Shown: positions 55,307 through 64,000 of the stretch, in pieces
Layout of the letters: every line of letters begins with the position of its first letter
How positions within the stretch are numbered: position 1 is the stretch's first letter
Source: Sweltsa coloradensis
Lineage: Eukaryota; Arthropoda; Insecta; Plecoptera; Chloroperlidae
Direction of reading: 5' to 3'
Length of the DNA: 64,000 nt
NCBI GenBank assembly: GCA_024449915.1
Contig: JAMZAV010001051.1
Coordinates: 124,001-188,000 of the forward strand
Notes under the pieces: generated by a model
Database searches by the model: none
Told to the model about the DNA's origin: nothing
The model's input: only the letters and a program-made list of their open reading frames with translations
Made by a program: the position numbers and the translations under genes

Positions 55307-55795
55307 AACAAAACCACTCAACTGAACAATACACGGTTAAAAATTATCCAACACAAACTCACCCGTTGCATTATATCTCTGCCACATCCGTGGCCTTCCT
55401 CAGACGCGAGGTAACTGAAGCCTCCCTTGCTGTTCTTGTTTCTCGAAACGCAATGGTAGCGCTCCTCCACGCCCTCTCTACTTCCCCGCGAACCACCGGT
55501 CCCCACATGGCGGGAAAGTCCAAACTTGGTTGGCCCATTAAGCTTGGGAAGTAGGTCATAACTGCAGCCTCCTTTAGCTTCCTTTTCGTCGTATTTTCCT
55601 CTTTTAACACTATTTTAATGTCTTGCCAATTAACGCCTGTTTTACACTCAAATAAATGGTCCCGAAGTTTGCTTGCTCCCCTAGTTTTACCTGACACTAT
55701 GTTTCTATGTTCGTTTATCCGCACCCCCGTTGGTCTCATGGTCTCTCCCACATACACCGCCTCACACTCACACAGGATCACATACACCGCATTTT
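55307..55795 (-). pseudogene. Inverted 3' copy of Penelope-like element C (GIY-YIG)
   Basis: The minus strand encodes NAVYVILCECEAVYVGETMR, then NEHRNIVSGKTRGASKLRDH and the C-terminal RLRKATDVAEI, a GIY-YIG nuclease end nearly identical to 62,600-63,020 on the plus strand. Start and RT are missing. It has no internal stop over its length, whereas the plus-strand copy does (TGA at about 62,688). The outer 50 bases match the 63,036-63,086 tail inversely. Confidence 0.85.
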
Positions 55796-55806
55796 TTCCC
55801 CTTCTA

Positions 55807-56319
55807 ACAGAAGGTTTAGCAATGGGGTCTTGTCTTTTGCCCATTTTGGCCAACATTTTAATGGAGGAATTTGAAAGCAAGGCCTTGGTTTCGGCGCCAG
55901 TGGCTCCTATCCTGTGGCTGAGGTATGTGGATGATGTATTTGCTGTTTTATCCCGTGGTGGTCAACAGGCTGATGAATTGCTGCACCATCTTATTTCGCA
56001 GATGCCTTCCATTGTTTTCACGACAGAGGTGGAGAAGGATGCGTCTCTGCCGTTTTTGGATGTTAGGGTTATTAGATTGGAGACGGGGAAATTGGCAACG
56101 ACTGTCTTCACTAAGCCTACTCATACCAATCAGTATTTAAACTATTTATCAAACCATCCGCTGAGTGTAAAGAGGGGAGTTGTTAAATGTCTTTCAACCA
56201 GAACGTCAGTTCTTTGCTCTGATCAATCTAGCCTCGATGAGGAAAATGCACGTCTTTTCTCGGCTTTTGAGTTAAACAACTACCCCCCGACTTTTTTAAA
56301 GTCTTCGCTTGAAAAGTCA
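55807..56319 (+). pseudogene. Penelope-like element C reverse transcriptase (C-terminal half)
   Basis: The frame begins at motif B (GLAMGSCLLPILANILMEEF), then LWLRYVDDVFAVL (motif C, intact YVDD), LPFLDVRVIRLETGK, FTKPTHTNQYLNYLSNHPLS and HLF-like ARLFSAFELNNYP. Fingers and motif A are missing, so it cannot be functional. It is cut at 56,319 by the BEL/Pao target duplication AATAG. The protein resumes at 62,417. Confidence 0.87.
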
Positions 56320-56925
56320 AATAGTGTAAGCGCCAGTGTTCTTATTAGTTAGTTCTAGTTTTGTATTTTCCGCTTCATTGTCTATGCATCATTCTTCTTG
56401 TTGTTTCACCCTGTGTTTCCCCTCTTTCCCCTACTTAACCAGTTTTCGTTATTTGTTCTTGTCCTGACTTTGCGTCAGTCTGTCAGTTGTTGGCTGCCAT
56501 CCTCCGTAGGACTCTGTCCGTCTCTCGCCTGCTCAGAGAGCAGCTCAAACCTTTTCAGTCGACCATTTCTCAGTGCAACAGTGCAAACAGTGATCAGTTA
56601 TTTTCAATCTGTCAGTTTCTCCATTACTTCAAGTCCGTTGCTGCGCTTTCTGCTACGCCTCCTTCGAGTTTCTCTTCCGTTGCTGTCCTGGCTCAACATC
56701 TTGCGCAGGCATTTACTCTTCCTATCTTCTTCTTCTTTATCTCGAGTTCTTTAATCTTTTTTCTATCTCCTGCGGTGGGCACTCCCAACTTTAGCCCACT
56801 GCGCCGCCCACTTACTGGCTACGTTATCTCAAGCCCACACAACAATCTGGGTAAGTTTTGCTTTGATTCATTTTTTCTAAAATTTACAGTCCACTATTTT
56901 TCTACCTCAGGCCTCGGCCTTTACA
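56320..56925 (+). repeat. BEL/Pao element 2, 5' target duplication and 5' LTR
   Basis: AATAG at 56,320-56,324 repeats at 62,417-62,421. The LTR runs from TGTAAGCGCCAG (56,325) to CCTTTACA (56,925), 601 bp, with TG...CA termini. The end CCACTATTTTTCTACCTCAG plus GCCTCGGCCTTTACA is identical in the 3' LTR. The following TGGTCCATCCGAGCCG could be a primer-binding site resembling the tRNA-Tyr 3' end, imperfectly. Open frames across the LTR are not genes. Confidence 0.8.
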
Positions 56926-57409
56926 TTTTGGTCCATCCGAGCCGAATATATTCTTATAATATATTCTTTCTTTTGTTGAAGACATTTCGGTCATCTCGAG
57001 CAAGATTTTCAACCATTTCTCTCGGTTATTCGCGTTTGCACTGTGTTTCTCACCTCGTATGTCAGTTCATTGCCTCTTGTGTCTCTCTTGTGTATTCTCT
57101 TCACCTCGTGTATTTTGTCTCCTGTTATTACCATTCGGAATCTGGGTTCGATGCCCATCTCTGGTACTTGTCGATACTTTTCGATCGAGTGCACACTCGT
57201 ATTGTTTCCTCAATCACTCTCGCTGGTTTTGTAAATGTATTTTTGCATTACCTGTCGTTCGTTGCACTGTCTCGTGTTTACATTCCATGTCACATTCTCT
57301 CTCTCGTTCGCTCACGCGTTCGTATAATAAACAGTGTCATACTGTTTAGTCATTTCTCGCTCGATTTTTCTGTACTTCGTATTGTTATTAACTTGTTATT
57401 TTTTCCGCT

Positions 57410-58842
57410 ATGGAAGCTCAAATTGCTGAACAAAAACGTCTCGTATCTAAGCGTCAGAATGTCTACGCCAGTGTACAACGTACCTATGACTCATTCGCTA
57501 ATCTATCTCTTGGTGATGTGTATTCTGTCAGGCCTCGTTTTGAAAAGTTATCGACCCTGGAAACGAACTTCCAAGATTTTTTATCAGCTCTTCAAGACCT
57601 GAACGCAAAACTCATTGCTCCGACGACACCCATAGATACTGAGCAAGCTCAAGCAAGCTTTGAAACTATTCTGTTCGGCGCTCAGTCTCGTTATCTCTCT
57701 GCAGAAAAATTAAGTCAGCTACAAGCTAGGGCTAAACCTATGGTCGCCAAAGCTCCTATTACGTTGCCTACGATCGAAATCCCTACTTTCTCAGGTGATA
57801 TTGCTAATTGGACAGAATATTACTCGCTCTGCACATCTCTCATCGATGAGAACCAATCTCTAAATAATGTTCAAAAGTTTCATTATTTAAGAACCTCGCT
57901 GTCTGATGCTGCTCTCGCCACGATATCGGGATTTCAAATCTCGAACGATAGTTACCCGCTAGCTTTCAAAGCTCTTGTATGTTGCTATATATATATAACT
58001 GAGTGAGTAGACTCTAAATAAAATTTATTTATTTATTTATTTATCGCTTGTTAGCTATCCTCTATGTTCAGAAGATTTTAAAATTTACGCCTCTAAAATC
58101 TGCATCTCATGCAAGCCTTCAAACTTTCCTCAGCGTGCATCGTAACTCCGTTGATGCTTTAATAGCTTTGAATTTGCCCGACTTAGGCGATTTTTTGTTG
58201 CTCTCTTTGACTTTGTCTAACCTTGACCCATCAACTCGCAAAGCTTTTGAAAATAAGCACTCATCGCACGCTACACCGACGTACAGCTCTGTCATAGAGT
58301 TCATCGAGGAACAGTCTCGAACTACGGAGCTGTGTGCAGTTAGTAAACAAACGACCAATCTTGTCAAATCTTCTCCTGTCAAGAGGATTAATTCACTGCT
58401 CGCGGCTAAAGAAGCCACACCTCCCGCCGCCTCGTGGCGTGTTCGCGCTGATATCTCACGCTCTAGTGTCAAGCAGCAGTCCTGCTGTCCTGTTTGTAAA
58501 CAAGCTCATTCTCTTTATCAGTGCGAAAATTTTCGGAAGCAATCCCTCGATGACAAGTACCGCACGCTGCGACTCTTGCAGCGTTGTTTTAGCTGCATGG
58601 GCTCGCACATGAAGTCTCAGTGCACTTCAAAGAGCACTTGCTCTACATGTGGGAGCAATCGCCATCATTCGTTGTTGCAGTCTCCACTTCTCATGGCAAC
58701 TCTCAAGTCGATACCTCCCTCTCTCAAGAAGTGCATTCCCCCTCTCAGGACGCTGGTGTCTCGTCCCAAGTTCTCTCATGCCACCTCCGTGATACTCGCT
58801 CTAGTCAGCAGACAGTGCTGTTGGGTACCGTATGCGCGTTGA
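57410..58842 (+). pseudogene. BEL/Pao element 2 gag
   Basis: ATG at 57,410 opens a frame with IEIPTFSGDIANWTEYYSLC, the conserved BEL gag block (lPtFsGd-~~W--F---F), and LNNVQKFHYLRTSLSDAALA. At 57,976-58,046 about 70 bases ending in (ATTT)n interrupt it with stops. The frame then resumes with LPDLGDFLLLSLTLSNLDPS and a Cys-rich CCPVCKQAHSLYQCENFRKQ plus LQRCFSCMGSHMKSQCTSKS zinc-knuckle region. Gag would package the RNA. The insertion makes it non-functional. Confidence 0.87.
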
Positions 58843-59435
58843 TACGCGACTCTCATGGACGTTTTCAACCCTTCCGAGCGGTGGTGGACCCCGGCTCGCA
58901 GGTTTCGGCCATCACTCATTCCCTGGTCCAGAAGCTAGGCCTGAAAGTTCAACCTAGCCGTGCCGAACTCTCGGGAATAGGTCTCGCAGCCGCACAGGTA
59001 TGCGGCAATGTGCAATGCACCATTGCATCGAGCCTCGTTCCTGAGAAAGGACTTCACGTTCAAGCTCTCGTCTTACCGACCATAGCGAATCACCTCCCGA
59101 CCTGTCACATTTCTCGCGAAGTTCTCGAACGTTTTCGTGGCATGACCCTTGCTGACACTAATTTTCATGTACCCGATCAAGTCGATTTCTTGATTGGTGC
59201 CGACCTCTACCCAGAGATCCTGAATAGGTCAGGTGACCACGTCCGAGGCGGTAGTCCGTCGGCCATCAACACCGTGTTCGGGTGGGTAGTCCTAGGACCA
59301 AGTCGTTCTGTCCAACCGTCTTCCGATTTTCCTGTCTCTCTGTGTGCCTGCTCCTCAACTCTTGAGCGCAACCTGCGCCTCTTTTAGGAGACGGAAGAAG
59401 TTCCCCGCCCTCCGGAAGAAGATCCCGAGGATCAG
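58755..59435 (+). pseudogene. BEL/Pao element 2 aspartic protease region
   Basis: The frame has LLGTVCALIRDSHGRFQPFR, then AVVDPGSQVSAITHSLVQKL, LSGIGLAAAQVCGNVQCTIA and VDFLIGADLYPEIL, ending INTVFGWVVLGP. This is the DUF1758-type protease block of BEL/Pao. The catalytic D(S/T)G is DPG here, so the active site is altered. A TAG stop at 59,385 separates it from the RT frame. Confidence 0.85.
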
Positions 59436-61373
59436 TTGTGTGAGCGTCATTTTCTTGATTCACACACTCGCGACGCTAGTGGACGTTATTCTGTAGCTCT
59501 CCCTTTCAAGCCAGCATGTTCTCCTCTCGGGCGCAATCGCGAAGCCGCACTACGAAACTATCTTAGTTTGGAGCGACGTTTGCGACGCGATCTCGAGCAT
59601 GATGAAGCTTATCAAAAGTTCATGCGAGAGTATGAACAACTGCAACATTTGCAGCCCGCCTCTACTCCTTCGAGCTACATCATTCCTCTTCATTGCGTCC
59701 CCAAGCTCACTAGCTCCAGTACGAAACTGCGAGTTGTGTTCAACGCCTCCTCTCCTGACGAGAAGGGCGTTTCTCTCAATCAGCCCCTCCTGAGCGAACC
59801 AAAGCTTCAACGTGAGCTCTCCAGTGTCATCACTACCTTCCGTACTCACAGCTTCAGGGTCCCTCGCGCTTTTCCCCGCGATTGTACCTCTCGCTGCATC
59901 GTCGGCTTCTGTGACGCCTCAGAGAAAGCCTACGCTGCTGTGCTGTATCTGCACACGCAGACCAGCCCTTCTACTTCTCACGTTAGTCTCGTGCGCGCTA
60001 AGAGCAAGGTTGCTCCCGTTAAACCCATGACCATTCCTAAACTGGAGCTTTCAGCTGCACTCCTCCTCACTAGGTTGCTCCGCGTTACTCTGCCCTCGCT
60101 GGCCCCTCTTAATCTCACCATGGTACATCTCTTTACTGACTCGCAGATCGTCCTCTCGTGGCTTTCTACTCCTCCTCATCGCCTCAAGACTTTCGTCGCG
60201 AATCGCGTAGTGGAAGTCCTTGAGAGCACTTCACCTAGTGACTGGGCCCATGTACCTTCCGAGGAAAACCCCGCCGACTGCGCCTCTCGTGGCTTAACCC
60301 CAGCTCAGCTTCTTGAGCATCCGTTATGGCTCTCTGGGCCCGAGTTCCTACACTATGCTCCTGTTCACTGGCGGGGATCCTCGCCCTCGTTGGACTGTAG
60401 CTATGAACTGCCCGAGCTGAAACCGCAGGCAGTCACTCTTATCGCTCATGTCGATGCTCCTAACCCTCTGTTAGTGAACTTTCAAAAGTTTTCTACACTC
60501 CTCAAAGCTCAACGGGTGTTTGCCTGGGTGTTTCGTTTCTCTCGACTCCATTTAGCGAAACACTTGAAGGTCTCACCTCCCACTGGCACGGTGGGACCCC
60601 AGGAAATAAAGGACTCTCTGGACCTCTTCGTTAAAATCACTCAGCAGCATTATTATGCTAAAGAGATCCGCCAGCTTGCTCAGGATCAACAAGAATCTGC
60701 CAGGCTCGCCTCTCTCAAGCCTTTCCTGGACCCCTCGGTGTTTCTCAGGGTGGGCGGACGTTTGCGTCATTCTTCCCTCAATAAAGAAGCGCGCCATCCT
60801 CTCCTCCTTCCTAAGGAGGCCCACTTGTCGGCTCTCATTTGTGATTCTTATCACAAGTCCTCGTTGCATTCCGGTCCTAGAACAGTTCAGGCTTTGATAC
60901 AACAGTGCTATTGGATTGTTTCTCTGCGTGGGTTGCTTCGTCAACGTATACATCAGTGTCTTACTTGCCACAAGTTTCGCATTAAGCCCCTCCAGCCTCA
61001 AATGGCTGATCTTCCTGCATCCCGCGTGCAAAGTTCTCGAGTCTTTTCTCATGTCGGAACAGACTTCGCCGGACCTTTCATGGTAAAATCCAGCATGCGT
61101 CGGAACGCACCTCTCACCAAAGGGTATCTCTGCGTTTTCGTATGCATGGCCACGAAAGCAGTCCATCTCGAAATGGTCTCAGAGCTGTCCACGGAAGCTT
61201 TCCTTGCACTGGACCGACTTTCCACGAGGTTGAATTATCTGATTCCGGTCCGTAAAGAAACATTGCACCCATTGGAACTCGATTTTCTTTCCGGTGCTCC
61301 GAATCATTCCGTGACTTGCCTCTCGTCAAGCATTGTTTACCATTATGCCCCAATTCAGAGCTTCAGTATTTAA
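59436..61373 (+). pseudogene. BEL/Pao element 2 pol with internal RT deletion
   Basis: A 645-codon open frame contains RT fingers ([20 protein letters not shown]), then joins straight to RNase H ([58 protein letters not shown]). The RT palm with YVDD and the Pao connection are missing. It continues with an integrase zinc region ([28 protein letters not shown]) and the integrase start ([30 protein letters not shown]), then breaks off. The core DNG and DUF5641 parts are absent. The frame stays open across the RT deletion (junction near 59,865) even though the protein would be catalytically dead. Confidence 0.88.
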
Positions 61374-61912
61374 AAACTCAAAGTTGCTCCACCGGCTATG
61401 TTGGAAGAAACTCCCCCGCATATGTATGGCATTATTTTTGAGCGCCGTGCTCTGGTTTTTTATCTTGTGACCCGCGAAACAACTTATTTAAAGGGCCTGA
61501 TTGTCTAATGTGCTACTTTGTTTATCCCCCTGAAATACTCATGGAAACAACGTATTGTTGCACATGACGACATAGCTTCACCAGTAAGTTACTGGACCCA
61601 AAGTCACGAATATTCAGGTATTTAACGCTAATGCATATGCAAGTGTTCAGAAAGCTCACTGAATGGTACGAGAGTATTTTTTTACTATTTACGATTCGAA
61701 AGTTTTTCTGGCTAATCGGGCGGATGAAAATCTTTCCCGTCGTGTCTGCGCGTCGCTCAAATAGGGGCACGGATCATACAAACCAGCACGGTTACGCGTC
61801 TTCTCAACCCGCAGGGCTTCTCTACCGATTTCTTTCTTGGAGAGGCTACTCGAATTTATTTTGATTGGGTTCGTACTGGTGGAGCAGCTATGCAACTCCA
61901 TGAACTTTACGT
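61374..61912 (+). pseudogene. Degraded 3' end of BEL/Pao element 2
   Basis: No clear integrase C-terminus. One stretch, DWVRTGGAAMQLHELYVVLF at about 61,862-61,921, reads openly but matches nothing I recognise. The polypurine tract before the 3' LTR was not identified. Confidence 0.45.
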
Positions 61913-62421
61913 TGTTCTATTTGTATTTTCCGCTTCACTGTCTAGCGCACTTGCTTCGTAAGTCCCATGGCATTTTAACCCCCCTTATGCCCCCTTAATT
62001 TTCGGCTGCTCTGGATGCGACTGTTGTCAATCTGTCCAGCTGTTGGCTCTACCGGCTCTTCCGCACCTCCCTACTCATGAGAGCAGCCAACTTTATTCGT
62101 CTCATTTTCCGGCATTCAGGCAAACGTGATCATATCCTGTCCTCTATTGCCCAACATCCGGTGACCCTGCTGAAAGGTTCTCTATCTTCTGTCCTGGCTC
62201 AACTTTCGTACATTTACTCTTCCTTCTCTCTTCTTTTTCTCGCTCTAATCTTCAATCTCCGCTGGCGACAACGTCCAAGCCCATTGGCCCTTGCATCTGG
62301 CGACAGTTACCAGCCTCAAACTCTGGTCAACGTTTCTTGCTAATGATAGCATTTAATACTTAAATATGAATAAAACAAAGTCCACTATTTTTCTACCTCA
62401 GGCCTCGGCCTTTACAAATAG
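61913..62421 (+). repeat. BEL/Pao element 2, 3' LTR and target duplication
   Basis: Aligns with the 5' LTR from TTGTATTTTCCGCTTCA onward, through CTGTCCTGGCTCAAC and CATTTACTCTTCCT, to the identical end CCTCAGGCCTCGGCCTTTACA at 62,416, then the duplicate AATAG. It is about 500 bp, with a blurred start and considerable divergence from the 5' LTR, so the insertion is not recent or gene conversion occurred. Confidence 0.75.
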
Positions 62422-63020
62422 TATTAAACAAACTGAGAACGTGGCAGCAACGATAACCATTGACTATATACCTGGGATATCAGAACAGTTTCGACGCCTC
62501 TCAAGGATGTTTAATATTCGTACTAACTTTAAATCACGTGACACACTACGAAGTCAGCTATCTAGAGTCAAACCGGTAGATAACATTCAGGCTTCCAAAA
62601 ATGCGGTGTATGTGATCCCGTGTGAGTGTGAGGCGGTGTATGTGGGAGAGACCATGAGAACAACGGGGGTGCGGATAAACGAACATTGATACATAGTGTC
62701 AGGTAAAATTAGGGGAGCAAGCAAACTTCGGGACCATTTATTTGAGTGTAAAACAGGCGTTAATTGGCAAGACATTAAAATAGTGTTAAAAGAGGAAAAT
62801 GCGACGAAAAGGAAGCTAAAGGAGGCTGCAGTTATGACCTACTTCCAAAGCTTAATAAGCCAACCAAGTTTGGACTTTCCCGGCATGTGGGGACCGGTGG
62901 TTTGCGGGGAAGTAGAGAGGGCGTGGAGAAGCGCCACCATTGCGTTTCGAGAAATAAGAACAGCAAGGGAGGCTTCAGTTTCCTCGCGTCTGAGGAAGGC
63001 CACGGATGTGGCAGAAATAT
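62417..63020 (+). pseudogene. Penelope-like element C, RT tail and GIY-YIG nuclease
   Basis: Resumes the interrupted protein (NSIKQTENVAATITIDYIPG; SEQFRRLSRMFNIRTNFKSR) and leads into the nuclease NAVYVIPCECEAVYVGETMR, TGVRINEH, a TGA stop, then GKIRGASKLRDHLFECKTGV and the end RLRKATDVAEI. The GIY-YIG metal and catalytic residues are only partly assessable. One in-frame stop makes this copy defective. Confidence 0.86.
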
Positions 63021-63098
63021 AACGCAACGGGTGAGTTTGTGTTGGATAATTTTTAACCGTGTATTGTTCAGTTGAGTGGTTTTGTTTATAGCAAAAAT

Positions 63099-63566
63099 GT
63101 TGAGCCTATATTATTATTTATGTTCTTCAAGAAAAGTAGAGCATGTTATGTGGTTTTGAAGAAGAAGAATGTTTCTGCAATCGGCTATCCGAAGCATATT
63201 TTATAAATATGATTTCTGTGTTTTTTTAAAGTATAATCCCGCTTTTAAAAGCATTGTTCTTAAATGATAGCGAAATTTTCGTAACAGTTTGCCTTGACTG
63301 GTCGAGGTTCGCGGTTTGCGATTCGACTGGGTTTTGTTTACGTGGAAAATCTCGAGGGCCAAATATTAACCAACATTAACCTCAGGTCGTCTTGAGATAC
63401 ATTCAAGACCATTTTGCAATTGCCCTTTCTTTTGCCATTTGTCAAAATTGTCTTATATCCATGATATTGTAAATAATATTTTTTCAAATGTTTCTGTGTA
63501 ACAACTAAACAAAATTCATAACATGGTTGGTTGTTTATGGTCTTTTATAGACCGATTCGTTAAAAT
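63099..63566. other. Intron sequence without recognised content
   Basis: No gene or known repeat is seen between the Penelope-like insertion and the short MITE at 63,567. Confidence 0.45.
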
Positions 63567-63732
63567 AATGGCGTTTTCCATTAACATGCACTCGGCGAGT
63601 GCAGAGATGTCATTGTTGTCAACCTCCATTTGAATAACATTACAAAACTGAACAGATGAAAAGACAAGTGGCAATCCAATGCGAACTAGGGCGCACTAGT
63701 GCGACCTGAGTGCGGCCAATAGAAAACGCCAT
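63567..63732. mobile_element. Short MITE (about 166 bp)
   Basis: AATGGCGTTTTCCATT at the left and AATAGAAAACGCCATT at the right are near-inverse. Inside, CACTCGGCGAGTGCAG and GCACTAGTGCGACCTGAGTG add weaker symmetry. The flanks are TTAAAAT/AAATTAA, so no target duplication is clear. It lies 78 bp before the heme-exon acceptor. Confidence 0.6.
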
Positions 63733-63810
63733 TAAATTAAGTGTTACTTTTTTTTATATATATGAAAGTAATAATGTAGTTAGCTTTGTAAAGCATTTGT
63801 TGTCTCACAG

Positions 63811-63990
63811 GTGGACTTACGGCACCTAAAGGAGCGAATGTTACGATCATGGCGTTCTCAGTTCACAAGGACCCAGAAATCTACCCTGATCCAGAGAAGT
63901 TTGACCCTGACAGGTTCTTGCCTGAGAATGCTCAGGGTCGCCACCCCTATGCTTACATCCCCTTCAGTGCGGGGCCGAGGAACTGCATAG
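63811..63990 (+). CDS. CYP4-family P450 exon 9 of those visible (heme-binding)
   Basis: 180 nt between acceptor TTGTCTCACAG and donor GTGAGT. It completes a Gly codon and ends phase 1 after Ile. The peptide has [20 protein letters not shown], then [20 protein letters not shown] and [22 protein letters not shown] is the PERF-like motif. The last segment is the heme-ligand loop FxxGxRxCxG with the thiolate Cys. The exon runs to within 10 bases of the window end, and the C-terminal L-helix exon must follow outside it. Confidence 0.96.
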   Translation: MDLRHLKERMLRSWRSQFTRTQKSTLIQRSLTLTGSCLRMLRVATPMLTSPSVRGRGTA

Positions 63991-64000
63991 GTGAGTGTGC

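Larger units (their letters stand above)
55259..63098. mobile_element. Penelope-like element C with nested BEL/Pao insertion
   Basis: A perfect 12-bp repeat TATAGCAAAAAT (55,259-55,270 and 63,087-63,098) flanks the composite. After a 36-bp unique extension (55,271-55,306), an inverted copy of the element's 3' end runs to about 55,795. Then the RT region runs to 56,319, the BEL/Pao element occupies 56,325-62,416, and the RT tail plus GIY-YIG run to 63,020, with a 3' tail to 63,086. A head-to-head partial copy with a ~34-36-bp extension at one end is a known oddity of Penelope insertions. All of it lies in a P450 intron. Confidence 0.82.
17966..63990 (+). other. Cytochrome P450 CYP4-family gene, internal part (8 exons)
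   Basis: Eight plus-strand exons with AG acceptors and GT donors join in frame with matching intron phases (0, 1, 1, 2, 0, 0, 0, 1 after successive exons). The conceptual product follows the CYP4 order: a substrate-recognition N-terminal half, WRRSRKILTPTFHF (C-helix region), the ETAMG segment, the I-helix GHDTTAAG, the K-helix KETLR, FDPDRF and the heme loop [13 protein letters not shown]4 enzymes are microsomal heme monooxygenases that typically omega-hydroxylate fatty acids and related lipids; substrate here is inferred only from family. The membrane-anchor exon and the exon after the heme cysteine are not visible. Introns range from 175 bp to 17.8 kb and the long ones are filled with transposons. 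Confidence 0.93.

Noticed and set aside
56487..57602. 371-codon plus-strand open frame
   Set aside because: It lies across the BEL/Pao 5' LTR and leader, is hydrophobic by composition (T/C-rich), and overlaps the true gag start at 57,410 in another frame.
60573..61166. 197-codon minus-strand open frame
   Set aside because: Antisense shadow of the BEL/Pao pol frame, which shows clear RNase H and integrase motifs on the plus strand.

Overview
The window is eukaryotic, AT-rich and repeat-dominated. It holds no bacterial-style operons. Its backbone is one spliced plus-strand gene, a cytochrome P450 of family CYP4, with eight consecutive internal exons recovered between 17,966 and 63,990. All exons have AG/GT borders and compatible intron phases, and together they carry the I-helix GHDTT motif, the K-helix ETLR motif, the FDPDRF region and the heme loop [10 protein letters not shown]. 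The N-terminal exon(s) and the last exon after the heme cysteine were not found and probably lie outside the window. The transposon mix (Copia, Gypsy, BEL/Pao, three Penelope-like families, a LINE fragment, Helitron/Helentron-like elements, foldback elements and MITEs) points to an invertebrate animal; the sequence does not let me name the phylum.

Region by region. 1-17,965 is upstream of the first recognised exon. It holds a (CTAT)n microsatellite, tRNA-like SINE pieces, several copies of a non-autonomous family that looks Helentron-like (asymmetric terminal inverted repeats, 3' hairpin, CTAG end, insertion between two T's), a 7.1-kb insertion bounded by long inverted repeats, and a canonical Helitron-like element (17,099-17,634). 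17,966-18,341 holds two P450 exons. 18,342-25,088 is an intron filled by a decayed minus-strand Gypsy element that itself carries a 2.7-kb foldback element and a 576-bp TIR element with a 9-bp target duplication. 25,089-30,608 holds three more exons, separated by a 1.36-kb near-perfect palindrome, a minisatellite and a SINE.

The 17.8-kb intron 30,609-48,369 holds two minisatellites, a minus-strand Copia element with a mutated catalytic motif, a broken minus-strand BEL/Pao element, a Gypsy 3' end, and a cluster of Penelope-like elements with hammerhead-ribozyme-like motifs. The exon at 48,370-48,570 runs straight into a roughly 4.2-kb tandem array of a 74-bp unit made from that exon's own 3' end plus its splice donor. 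A LINE 3' end, two further exons (54,316-54,384 and 55,016-55,187) and another 8.6-kb intron follow. That last intron holds a Penelope-like element (12-bp target duplication, inverted 3' copy, 36-bp extension) split by a BEL/Pao element with LTRs and a 5-bp target duplication. The heme-binding exon ends at 63,990.

The genes do not form a pathway. The P450 is the host gene and everything else is mobile or repetitive DNA in its introns or upstream. Some stretches (about 1,700-2,050, 21,800-22,960, 51,050-52,700 and 53,500-53,620) look like poorly polished consensus, so broken frames there may be sequence error.
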